Shown here: positions 24,743 through 32,200 of the stretch, piece by piece
Position numbering within the stretch: the first letter of the stretch is position 1
Layout of the letters: each line of letters begins with the position of its first letter
From: Geminicoccaceae bacterium
GTDB lineage: Bacteria; Pseudomonadota; Alphaproteobacteria; Geminicoccales; Geminicoccaceae
DNA length: 64,000 bases
Assembly: GCA_020638495.1 (NCBI GenBank)
Contig: JACKIN010000012.1
Location: forward strand, 1 to 64,000
Direction of reading: 5' to 3'
Position numbers and translations under genes: made by a program
Notes under the pieces: model-generated
The model's database searches: none
The model's input: only the letters and a program-made list of their open reading frames with translations
Told to the model about the DNA's origin: nothing

Positions 24743-26230
24743 TCAGCGGCCGTAGATGACGGCCTTCGGCTCGAAGGTCGTGTCGGGCTCCATCGGGTAC
24801 ATGGGCCGGGCGCAGATGGTGTGGCCGAGGCTGGCGAGATCGGCCGAGGTGGCGCCGGGGGCGTCGATGTTGAAGTTCTTCTCGGCCCAGTCGTCGAACA
24901 TGTGCGGCTCGCAATGGGGCGACTTCACGACGACGAGGTCGTAGTCGCGTGGGTTGCACCCGGCGGCGTAGAACATCGCCCGGTCGAAGAGGCTGACCGA
25001 GGTCGAGAGCACGACGATGGTGAAATTGGCGAAGGTCAGCACCGCCACGGGGCCGGCCTCGAGCGGCGTCTTCATGGTCTCGAGCCTGGCCTCGCCGTCC
25101 ATGAGCAGCTTGACCCGCGCCTCGACCGCCATCGGCGAATAGCGCCTGGTATCGATCGCCCCGCCGAGCGTCACCTTCACCGTGGCGCCCACACCCGCCG
25201 CGTGCGCCGCCTTCGCCGCCTCTGGATCGACGATCTGCGCCAGCACGCGCTTCTTGTACCTGGCCTCGCTCAGGGCACGAATGATGGCGTTGGAATCGCC
25301 GGTCGCACCGGACGAGGTCGCATCCGCGGCGTCGGTGAAGATGAGCGGGCCCTGCATGGTCCGCGCCTGGGCGATCGCGCGGTCGAGCGGGATCAGAACG
25401 CCCTGCATGCGGTGGCGCTGCGGCCAGAACTCCCGGGCCAGCCGGATGGCCTCGGCCTCGGCGGTGGCCTTGTCGTCGTCGGTGGAGACCAGGACCTGCG
25501 TGCAGAGCTCCGGCACGTCGGTGAAAGGGTTGCCGATCATGATGGCGGCGGCGAGGGCCGTGCCGTCGCGCTCGAGGCGCTGGCATTCGCGGATCAGGTC
25601 GCCGTAGCAGCCCTTGGCGGTGATCAGCTCGTTGCCCCGGACGAGGGTCGGGATCACCACCCGGGCGATCACCGGGCGAATCCCCTCGTCGAGGATACGG
25701 AGCAGCAGCCTGGCCGCCCGCGCACCCGTGTCGCCGAAGTCGACATGCGGGTAGGTGTGGTAGACCACGACGCCGTTCACCTGCTTCAGCATCCGCTCGG
25801 TGAGGATGCCGTGCAGGTCGAGCGAGATGACGATCGGCACGTCCGGCCCGACCATGCGGCGGAGAGCCTTGAGGAGGCTGCCCTCCGGGTCGAGCTCCGC
25901 CACCGAGCCCATCGCCCCGTGCAGCGAGGCGTAGACCGCGTCGACCTCGCCGGCCACGGGCTCGATCGCCGCGATGATCTCCGCCTTGAGCTTCTGCCAG
26001 CCCTTGGCCGAGAGCGGCCCGGCGCTGCCCGCCCGGGCGGCGATGGTCGGCACCGTCACCACGTCGTCGCGTTCGTCGAAGACCGAGAAGGCGCCGCCGA
26101 GCTCGGTGTTCAGGCCGCGATGCTCATAGAAGCTGTTGCCGTAGGTGATGCGGAAGTTCGCGTATTCCGACGGCAGCGGGTTGAAGGAGGAGATCTCCTG
26201 CTTGCAGTCGAGCATCAATATTCTGGGCAT
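24743..26230 (-). CDS. M81 family metallopeptidase (MlrC / microcystinase C type)
   Basis: 495 residues. The family start RILMLDCKQEISSFNPLPS, the SLHGAMGS strand, ISLDLHGILTERML (metal His/Asp), HTYPHVDFGDTG and FTDAADATSSGATGDSNAII are typical of MlrC. This zinc family was first known from the last steps of microcystin degradation, but it is widespread with undetermined substrates. A C-terminal MlrC domain with SVSLFDRAMFYAAGCNPRDYD completes it. A GGAG-type site precedes the ATG. It lies between the deacylase and sulfatase 3 in one minus-strand unit. A role in opening a peptide or amide of the imported compound is inferred. Confidence 0.88.
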   Translation of the reverse strand: MPRILMLDCKQEISSFNPLPSEYANFRITYGNSFYEHRGLNTELGGAFSVFDERDDVVTVPTIAARAGSAGPLSAKGWQKLKAEIIAAIEPVAGEVDAVYASLHGAMGSVAELDPEGSLLKALRRMVGPDVPIVISLDLHGILTERMLKQVNGVVVYHTYPHVDFGDTGARAARLLLRILDEGIRPVIARVVIPTLVRGNELITAKGCYGDLIRECQRLERDGTALAAAIMIGNPFTDVPELCTQVLVSTDDDKATAEAEAIRLAREFWPQRHRMQGVLIPLDRAIAQARTMQGPLIFTDAADATSSGATGDSNAIIRALSEARYKKRVLAQIVDPEAAKAAHAAGVGATVKVTLGGAIDTRRYSPMAVEARVKLLMDGEARLETMKTPLEAGPVAVLTFANFTIVVLSTSVSLFDRAMFYAAGCNPRDYDLVVVKSPHCEPHMFDDWAEKNFNIDAPGATSADLASLGHTICARPMYPMEPDTTFEPKAVIYGR

Positions 26231-26251
26231 GGCCCGTTTCTCCGTTGGCGA

Positions 26252-27280
26252 TCAGGACGCCCGGTAATCCGACATGACGACGGCCACCGTGTCGCCGCGC
26301 GCGACCCGGCCGGGGCCGGCCGACATCCAGAGGATGCCGCCCGAGGCATAGCGGACCTCGAGGGGCGGGTGGTCCACGTCCTCGACGAAGTGCAGCCAGC
26401 CGGCGGGCCCGCCGGCCCGGACTTCCTCGCCGACCAGATGGACCGGCTCGAAGATACCGCCGGTTGGGGCGAAGGCGTAGCAGTCGCGGCCCGCGACCAT
26501 CATGTGGCGCGTGCCGGCGCTGCCGTCCTTCTGGGCCGTCTCCGGCGTCCCCTCGATGACGCCGAGGTGCTTGAGGATATTCAGGCAGCCGCGCTTGCCG
26601 ATGCGCACGCCCTCGACATTGACGCGGCCCCAGCCGCCGAGCTCCGTGCCGAGCGAGAGCTTGCCCCGCCGCTCGACGCAGGAAGTGAACGTGGCGCCCT
26701 CGTCGACGCCGCCGAAGACGACGTTGTAGGGGGCGCCGAAGGCGGCGGCGGCATCCAGCGTGCGCTGCATCAGGGCGGGATCGGCGATGTGGTGCATGTT
26801 GGTCGACGGGATCGAATCGCCCGAATGGCCGGCCGTGTGCAGGTCGACCGAGACGTCGACCATGGGCAGGATGTGGCTGTCCATGAAATGCGCCACCATC
26901 TCGCTGAACGTGCCCTTCGGGTCGCCCGGGAAGCAGCGGTTCATGTCGCGGTTGTCGACGGGCGAGAGGCGGGTGTTGTTGAGCACGGCCGGGACATTGA
27001 CGGCGGACATCAGGATCACCCGGCCCTGGACGTCCGCCGGCTGCAGGCTCTGCGCCAGGCCCGAGACGGCGATCGGCCCCTCGTACTCGTCGCCGTGCAC
27101 GCCGCCGGTGAGCAGCACGGTCGGCCCGCGCCCGTTCTTCACCACGACAATGGGGATCTCGACGATCCCCCAACCGGAGGTGTTGCGGGAGAGGGGGGCG
27201 CGCAGATAGCCCGCCTGCCGCCCCTCCCGGTCGAAATCGATCTCGTGCTGGATCCGGGTCGGTGGCAGGGCCGTGGCCAT
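26252..27280 (-). CDS. Succinylglutamate desuccinylase / aspartoacylase-family deacylase
   Basis: 342 residues of the M14-like AstE/AspA family. The zinc site is visible as TGGVHGDEYEG (His and Glu, about residues 59-69) and VDLHTAGHSGDS (second His). VLNNTRLSPVDNRDMNRCFPG is the usual Arg/Asn substrate loop. ELGGWGRVNVEGV carries the catalytic Glu. The C-terminal beta domain (GIFEPVHLVGEEV, VARGDTVAVV) is complete. Such enzymes remove N-acyl groups from amino acids, as in N-acetyl-diaminobutyrate deacetylase DoeB. It is first in the unit with the MlrC-like and sulfatase 3 genes, driven by the left promoter of operator site 3. Confidence 0.88.
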   Translation of the reverse strand: MATALPPTRIQHEIDFDREGRQAGYLRAPLSRNTSGWGIVEIPIVVVKNGRGPTVLLTGGVHGDEYEGPIAVSGLAQSLQPADVQGRVILMSAVNVPAVLNNTRLSPVDNRDMNRCFPGDPKGTFSEMVAHFMDSHILPMVDVSVDLHTAGHSGDSIPSTNMHHIADPALMQRTLDAAAAFGAPYNVVFGGVDEGATFTSCVERRGKLSLGTELGGWGRVNVEGVRIGKRGCLNILKHLGVIEGTPETAQKDGSAGTRHMMVAGRDCYAFAPTGGIFEPVHLVGEEVRAGGPAGWLHFVEDVDHPPLEVRYASGGILWMSAGPGRVARGDTVAVVMSDYRAS

Positions 27281-27306
27281 CGCGTCTGGTGCTCCCTCGG
27301 TCGCGC

Positions 27307-27344
27307 TTGAAGTGTATGATTGTATACGATATCAGGCGAGTCAA
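27307..27344. promoter_or_regulatory. Overlapping divergent promoters around operator site 3
   Basis: The palindromic ATTGTATACGAT (27319-27330) is shared by two face-to-face promoters, each with a 17-bp spacer. Plus strand: TTGAAG (27307-27312) and TATCAG (27330-27335), toward the enolase-superfamily gene. Minus strand: TTGACT (27339-27344) and AATCAT (27316-27321), toward the deacylase gene. One bound dimer would block both. Regulation by the cluster's GntR protein is inferred from the matching core at site 1. Confidence 0.7.
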
Positions 27345-27384
27345 CGTCCCCGCACTGCCTGTTCCACCGATCCCGAAAGCGCGC

Positions 27385-28560
27385 ATGACCCGGACCGCTC
27401 CACCTTTGGCCCCCGTCCGCATCCGGCGCATCGTCGCGGCCCCGCTGCTCGGCGAGAGCCCCAAGGGCGGCTGGTCGAACGAGATCCGGGCGGAGGATTC
27501 GGTCCACACGCTGATCGCGGTCAAGACCGATGCCGGCATCACCGGCCATGGCAGCGTCTTCACCGACGGCCGGCTGGTCCAGGCGGCGCTCGGCGTGCTG
27601 GAGCCGCTGTTTCTCGGCGAGAATGCGCTGGAGCCCGAGCGGGTCTCGGAGAAGCTGCACCAGAACACGTTCTGGATGGGGCGCGGCGGGACGCTGACCC
27701 ACGCCATCAGCGGCATCGACATCGCCCTTTGGGACATCCTCGGGCAGGCCACGGGCCTCTCCATCGGCAGGCTCGCCGGCGGGCGGCACCAGGAGCGGGT
27801 GCTGCCCTATTGCTCGCTGCTCATGGACGAGCCGGAAGTTATGGCGGACGAGATCGCGAAATATCGCGAAGAGGGCTTTCGCGCCTTCAAGATCGGCTGG
27901 GGCCCTTTCGGCAGGCGCGACGATGCGAAGCTGGATGCCGCCATCGTCGCCGCGGCGAAGAGCCAGCTCCCGGCCGGCGGCAAGCTCTTCGTCGATGCCG
28001 GCGCCAGCGACGCCTGGTGGCCGAACGGGCTGAAATGGGCGCTGCGGACCGCCGACATGCTGGCCGACCACGAGGTCGACTGGTTCGAGGAGGCGCTCGT
28101 CCCGGACGCGCTCGAGGACTTCGTCACGCTCAGGCAGGCGTCGCGCCTGCCGATCACCGGCGGCGAGGTGCTGACCCGCCGCCAGGCCTTCATCCCCTTC
28201 ATCACGCGGGGCGCCTTCGACATCGTCCAGCCCGACGTCACCAAGGTCGGCGGCCTCTCCGAGCAGCGCCGCATCGCCTGGCTCGCCCGGGACTTCGGTG
28301 TGAAGTATGTGGGCCACGGCTGGAACACGGCACTCGGCCTCGCCGCCGACCTGCAGCTCGCCACCGCCCTGCCGAATGTCGATCTGGTCGAGTATATCGG
28401 CGGGTCGGCCTATGTGGACCGGATCATCGAAAGGCCCTTCGGCCTCGACGCGGACGGCATGCTGGCGATCCCCGACGAGCCCGGCATCGGCGTCACCCTC
28501 GATCCCGACAAGGTGGCCCGCTACACGCCGGACGGCGCCGCCTTCTTCGCTGCCGACTGA
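27385..28560 (+). CDS. Mandelate racemase / enolase-superfamily enzyme
   Basis: 391 residues from ATG 27385. An alpha+beta capping domain is followed by a TIM barrel. The expected general-base segment FKIGWGPFG follows the second strand. Metal ligands lie in LFVDAG (Asp), VDWFEEAL (Glu) and ITGGEVLTR (Glu). The His/Asp dyad of the mandelate-racemase subgroup is suggested by IVQPDVTKVGG and KYVGHGWNTALG. Most such enzymes dehydrate acid sugars or epimerise alpha-protons of carboxylates. It leads a plus-strand unit with the gamma-glutamyltransferase gene (8-nt gap) and has a promoter over operator site 3. Confidence 0.87.
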   Translation: MTRTAPPLAPVRIRRIVAAPLLGESPKGGWSNEIRAEDSVHTLIAVKTDAGITGHGSVFTDGRLVQAALGVLEPLFLGENALEPERVSEKLHQNTFWMGRGGTLTHAISGIDIALWDILGQATGLSIGRLAGGRHQERVLPYCSLLMDEPEVMADEIAKYREEGFRAFKIGWGPFGRRDDAKLDAAIVAAAKSQLPAGGKLFVDAGASDAWWPNGLKWALRTADMLADHEVDWFEEALVPDALEDFVTLRQASRLPITGGEVLTRRQAFIPFITRGAFDIVQPDVTKVGGLSEQRRIAWLARDFGVKYVGHGWNTALGLAADLQLATALPNVDLVEYIGGSAYVDRIIERPFGLDADGMLAIPDEPGIGVTLDPDKVARYTPDGAAFFAAD

Positions 28561-28568
28561 GACGTTCC

Positions 28569-30182
28569 ATGGCGCCTGCAAGGACGATCCCGACCGAGCG
28601 GCGCCACCAGCACTGGAACCTGAGCAAGGCCCAGGCGGTCTCGACCGGCGGCATCGTCACCTCGCAGAGTGCCATCGCCGCGGCCGCCGGGGCCAGGGCC
28701 CTCGCCGCCGGCGGCAACGCGGTCGATGCCGCCATCGTCACCGCCATGGCGCTGCACGTCACCGAGCCCTGGAGCAGCGGCCTCGGTGGTGGCGGCTTCA
28801 TGCTGCTCGACCTGCCGGGCACGGGTGCGCAGGCCATCAACTTCTCGATGCGCGCGGCGGGCGATGTCGACCCCTCGCGCTATCCCACCACCGGCACGAC
28901 CCGCCACGGGCCTTTCCAGTGGCCGCTCGTGGTCGAGGAGCGCAACACCGTCGGCTACGATTCGATCCTGATCCCTGGGGCGGTCGACGGCTTCGCGCTG
29001 GCGCTGGAGAAGTTCGGCAAGCTCTCCTGGGGCGATGCGCTGGAGCATGTCATCCCGCTCGCCGAGGAGGGCCTGCCGGTCGGCTGGTACACGTCGCTCG
29101 CCATCGCCGTCGAGGCGCACCAGATCGCCCGCTTCCCGCATACGCGCGACGTCTATCTGCGGGGCGGCTGCTTCGTGCCGGTCAGCGAGAGCGACGGCGA
29201 GAAGGTGCACATCGAGGACCCGCTGATGCCGGACTTCCTGCGCCGGCTGCAGCGCAACGGAGCCCGGGATTTCTACGCCGGCGAGATCGGTGCCGCGATC
29301 GTCGCCGACATGCAGGCGGGCGGGCGGAACTGGACGCTCGCCGACCTCGATTCCTACCGTGCCCGACTCGCCGCCCCCGAGGCCAGCCCCTATCGCGGCT
29401 TCGAGCTGATGGGTGTGCCCGGCCTCAACGGTGCGCCCACCGTGATGCGCTTCTTTCGCCAGATGGAGGGGCGCCACAAGCCCAAAGGTTCGGCGCCGGG
29501 ACCGGAGGACTATGCCACCTTCGCGGCGCTGATGCGCGAGCTCTGGGAGGAGCGCTACCAGAGCATGGGCGACGACCAGGCCCAGGACAAATGCACGACC
29601 CATGTGAGCGTCGTGGACAAGGCCGGCGGCATGGCGTCGCTCACCAACACCATGGGGTCGCGCTTCGGCTCCAAGGTTTCGCTGCCCTCGACCGGCCTGC
29701 TCATGAACAACGGCATGTTCTGGTTCGACCCGGAGCCGGGCCGGACCAACTCCATCGGCCCCGGCAAGTGGCCGCTCACCAATGCCTGCCCGATGCTGGC
29801 GCGGCGGGACGGGCGGCCGGTCCTGGCGCTCGGGGCGGCGGGCGGCAGGCGGGTGCCGCCGACCGTGCTGCAGCTCCTCTCCTTCTGCATCGACTACGGC
29901 ATGGACCTCGAGGCCGCGTTCCACACGCCGCGCATCGACCCGGTGCGGCTCGAGGCCGTCTCCTGCGACCATCGCCTGCCGGTGGACGCGATCGAGGCGA
30001 TCGGCCGGGTGGCACCGGTCCAGGTGAACGAGAACGCCGTCTATCCCGTCATGTTCGCCTGTGCCGGGGCGGTGGCGCGCGACTGGGCCACGGGGCAAAA
30101 CAGCGGCATGACCACGATCGACCTGCCCTATGCCACGCCGGTCACCGAGGACGAGGTGCGGCGGACAGATCAGCGCGGCTAG
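28569..30182 (+). CDS. Gamma-glutamyltransferase family protein, no signal peptide
   Basis: 537 residues from ATG 28569; sequence in the same frame further upstream overlaps the enolase gene. N-terminal nucleophile hydrolase features: GGIVTSQSAIAAAAGARALAAGGNAVDAAI, LGGGGFMLL, and the self-cleavage and catalytic site CTTHVSVVD with Thr at about 343. The small subunit has TNTMGSRFGSK and LGAAGGRRVPPTVLQL. Classical GGTs are exported, but here no signal peptide is seen, so the enzyme is predicted cytoplasmic. It would hydrolyse or transfer a gamma-glutamyl (or related amide) group. It overlaps the stop of the small helix-turn-helix gene by 4 nt. Confidence 0.87.
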   Translation: MAPARTIPTERRHQHWNLSKAQAVSTGGIVTSQSAIAAAAGARALAAGGNAVDAAIVTAMALHVTEPWSSGLGGGGFMLLDLPGTGAQAINFSMRAAGDVDPSRYPTTGTTRHGPFQWPLVVEERNTVGYDSILIPGAVDGFALALEKFGKLSWGDALEHVIPLAEEGLPVGWYTSLAIAVEAHQIARFPHTRDVYLRGGCFVPVSESDGEKVHIEDPLMPDFLRRLQRNGARDFYAGEIGAAIVADMQAGGRNWTLADLDSYRARLAAPEASPYRGFELMGVPGLNGAPTVMRFFRQMEGRHKPKGSAPGPEDYATFAALMRELWEERYQSMGDDQAQDKCTTHVSVVDKAGGMASLTNTMGSRFGSKVSLPSTGLLMNNGMFWFDPEPGRTNSIGPGKWPLTNACPMLARRDGRPVLALGAAGGRRVPPTVLQLLSFCIDYGMDLEAAFHTPRIDPVRLEAVSCDHRLPVDAIEAIGRVAPVQVNENAVYPVMFACAGAVARDWATGQNSGMTTIDLPYATPVTEDEVRRTDQRG

Positions 30183-30400
30183 GTGCTCGTGCGGGTGCGG
30201 CTCTCCTGCGCGCCCCGCTCCCGCAGCCAGCAGGCCACGGCCGCGCGAACCGGCCCCGGGACGGGCACGGCGCCGGAGGTCCAGCGCCGCACCGTCGCGA
30301 CATCGACGCCGAGCCTTTCGGCTGCGGTCATCTGCCAGCCGCGCTGGCCGAAGAGGCGGATCAGCGCGGCCTTGAGATCGTCCGGCGTCAGCTCGATCAT
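30179..30400 (-). CDS. Small helix-turn-helix protein partnered with Ro60
   Basis: 73 residues from ATG 30400. The sequence ELTPDDLKAALIRLFGQRGW-QMTAAERLGVDVATVRRWTSG is a lambda-repressor/Xre-like helix-turn-helix (about residues 5-45). It is followed by an amphipathic helix (VPGPVRAAVACWLRERG) and a Thr/Arg-rich tail. Its start overlaps the TROVE gene stop by 4 nt, so it is translated from the same message. A longer frame beginning at 30469 lies inside the TROVE gene. It may bind DNA (for example the palindrome in the operon promoter) or assist the RNP. Neither is shown by the sequence. Confidence 0.7.
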   Translation of the reverse strand: MIELTPDDLKAALIRLFGQRGWQMTAAERLGVDVATVRRWTSGAVPVPGPVRAAVACWLRERGAQESRTRTST

Positions 30401-31713
30401 CCGCCGGCGCGTTCCACCTCGTGGATGTAGCGGAGCACACCCTCGGACCAGCCGTCGACATGCGTCCACGGGCCGTAGCCGACGCCGTTTCGGGCGCTGG
30501 CCACGTTGATCACGTACGCCCGGGCGGCGCGCGGTGCCGGCACGATGCCGGCGGCCTGCTCGTCGGTGATGACGATCAGGCGATCGTGCGGGACCTCGCC
30601 ATTGAGCTTCGCCACCGCTTGGCCGAGATAGGTCATGTGGTGCGGCTGGGAGCGTTTGACGGCGTCGATCCCGGCCATGCCGCGTCGGGGCGGCACCTCG
30701 ACCACGTCATTCGAGAACGTGAACACCCGCAGGCTGCCATGGAGCACCGAGGCGAGCGCCGCCGCCGCATCCATGCGCGTCATGTCGGAGCGGATCGACA
30801 GAGGCTGCTCCATCGAGCCGGAGACATCGACCAGCACGGCCGTCCGGCCCGCCAGCGCCGGCATGTCGGCGACGCTCTCCGAGAGCGCCTCGTCGAGATA
30901 GGGCTCGAAGCGCGGCGCGGCGCGGGCCGCCGCCACGTAGCGGAAAGGCAGGACCCTGCCGGCACCCTTGCGGGCGATGATGGCATCGCGGATCAGCCGC
31001 TCGTCGACGCCGGCCTCGGCCATGTTCCTGAGGTTGCGGAGCAGCGCCAGGTAGCCGAGCCGACCCTCGGCGAGCAGCCGCTCGAACGTCGCCCGCTTGT
31101 CGGCGCCGCCGGAGAGGGCGACCTCCCAGGTGTCGGGCGGGGCGAGGTTGCCATCGACTGCGCCCTTGTAGAGTGCCGCATGCGCGGCATCCCTGGGCCT
31201 CGGATGCACCAGCCGGATGACGTCGCGGAGCCTGACGGCGACGTCGCGGTCGTACTTCGCGAGCTGGTAGGCATCGAACCGTGCCATGGCGCGGGCGATG
31301 CCCTTGCGCATCGCATGGCTCATGCAGGCCTTGATCGGCATGTCGTAGCGCGCGGCATGGAGGGCGAGGAGCTCGCCTGGTTCGTCGGCGCGGATCAGCA
31401 CGCCGGCGATGGCATCGGCGACCACCGCACCGCTCGACCTCTCCGCGAGCACGGAAAGCAGCAGCAAGGGCGCGTGGCGGAGATGCATGACGTGCCGGGC
31501 CTCGCGCGCCATGGCCGCGACCCTGACCGGATCGACCCTGGCCGCCGTCCCGGCGATGCGCCCGGCTATCTCCTGGCCGTCCTCGTAGAACTCGGACTCC
31601 CAGAGCAGGCAGGCCATCAGCGACCGGCGGAGCTGCGCCTCGTCGTCGATCCGCCGTGCTGGCGCACCCTCGTGGGTGAAGTGGTCGGGCCTGATGGCGG
31701 TGTTGGTGCGCAT
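30397..31713 (-). CDS. TROVE domain / Ro60-like RNA-binding protein with vWA domain
   Basis: 438 residues from ATG 31713, behind GCGAGAAG. The N-terminal HEAT-like TROVE ring (about 1-285) has FTHEGAPARRID, LLWESEFYEDGQEIAGRI, HAPLLLLSVLAE, YDMPIKACMSHAMRKGIARA and LLRNLRNMAEAGV. The C-terminal von Willebrand A domain (about 288-430) has an intact MIDAS (DVSGSM at 296-301, TYLG, TDEQ). Ro60/Rsr proteins form rings that bind Y RNAs and misfolded RNA, tethering the exonuclease PNPase or serving RNA quality control and stress. A small helix-turn-helix gene overlaps downstream. No rtcBA gene is adjacent. A clear promoter lies about 170 nt upstream. Confidence 0.9.
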   Translation of the reverse strand: MRTNTAIRPDHFTHEGAPARRIDDEAQLRRSLMACLLWESEFYEDGQEIAGRIAGTAARVDPVRVAAMAREARHVMHLRHAPLLLLSVLAERSSGAVVADAIAGVLIRADEPGELLALHAARYDMPIKACMSHAMRKGIARAMARFDAYQLAKYDRDVAVRLRDVIRLVHPRPRDAAHAALYKGAVDGNLAPPDTWEVALSGGADKRATFERLLAEGRLGYLALLRNLRNMAEAGVDERLIRDAIIARKGAGRVLPFRYVAAARAAPRFEPYLDEALSESVADMPALAGRTAVLVDVSGSMEQPLSIRSDMTRMDAAAALASVLHGSLRVFTFSNDVVEVPPRRGMAGIDAVKRSQPHHMTYLGQAVAKLNGEVPHDRLIVITDEQAAGIVPAPRAARAYVINVASARNGVGYGPWTHVDGWSEGVLRYIHEVERAGG

Positions 31714-31885
31714 GACATCTTCTCGCCGCAGGACATGCGGCGTTGCGGGGATGAAGGGAGGTCGAAGGCGGCAGGCAGGCGAACCGAGCGAGCGCTGCCC
31801 ACGCAGGACGGCGCAGCCCGGAAAGGGTGGCGAGTGCGGACTCATTGCAACAGATGCGAAGTAACCGCTCTCTACGTCACGGGCC
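31714..31885 (-). other. Long Ro60 leader, possible structured or Y-like RNA
   Basis: The predicted transcript has about 170 nt before the Ro60 start and no convincing open frame. Bacterial Ro60 genes are often flanked by Y RNA genes of roughly 100 nt, so this leader is the natural place to look. I can point to local GC-rich pairing but cannot recognise the tRNA-like module or the conserved Ro-binding stem by eye. Listed as a candidate only. Confidence 0.2.
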
Positions 31886-31891
31886 GCGCTC

Positions 31892-31920
31892 TCTATCCGC
31901 GCATATTGCGCGGTTGTCAA
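31892..31920 (-). promoter_or_regulatory. Ro60 operon promoter with a palindrome filling the spacer
   Basis: On the minus strand a perfect TTGACA (31915-31920) and GATAGA (31892-31897) are 17 bp apart. The palindrome CCGCGCATATTGCGCGG (31897-31913; 7-bp arms, 3-bp centre) almost exactly fills the spacer. This is the classic position for a repressor site. Transcription would start near 31885, leaving a leader of about 170 nt before the Ro60 ATG. Confidence 0.65.
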
Positions 31921-31956
31921 CGGCCTTGTTGGTCGGGTTGCGCCCGAAGCGCTCAT

Positions 31957-31984
31957 GCCAAAGCCGCCGGCCGAGTGGCCCGGC
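31957..31984 (-). terminator. Possible terminator downstream of tRNA-Val
   Basis: Reading the minus strand after the tRNA, GCCGGGCC-ACTC-GGCCGGC can pair with one bulged G (31966-31984) and is followed by GGCTTTGGC, a short T-run. It lies 40 nt past the tRNA and before the Ro60 promoter. Moderate evidence only. Confidence 0.4.
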
Positions 31985-32026
31985 TGGCTGCGCTGATCGA
32001 GACGATGGAGGATGTCGGCAGATGGA

Positions 32027-32101
<75 letters not shown>

Positions 32102-32200
32102 GACGCGCCGATTTACGCAGAACGGCGCTGCATGGCAAGGGGCTGGATGGGCTCGGGGCGTGGTTCGCCGACCGGCTCGGTCATTGCGCGGAATGGCGGA

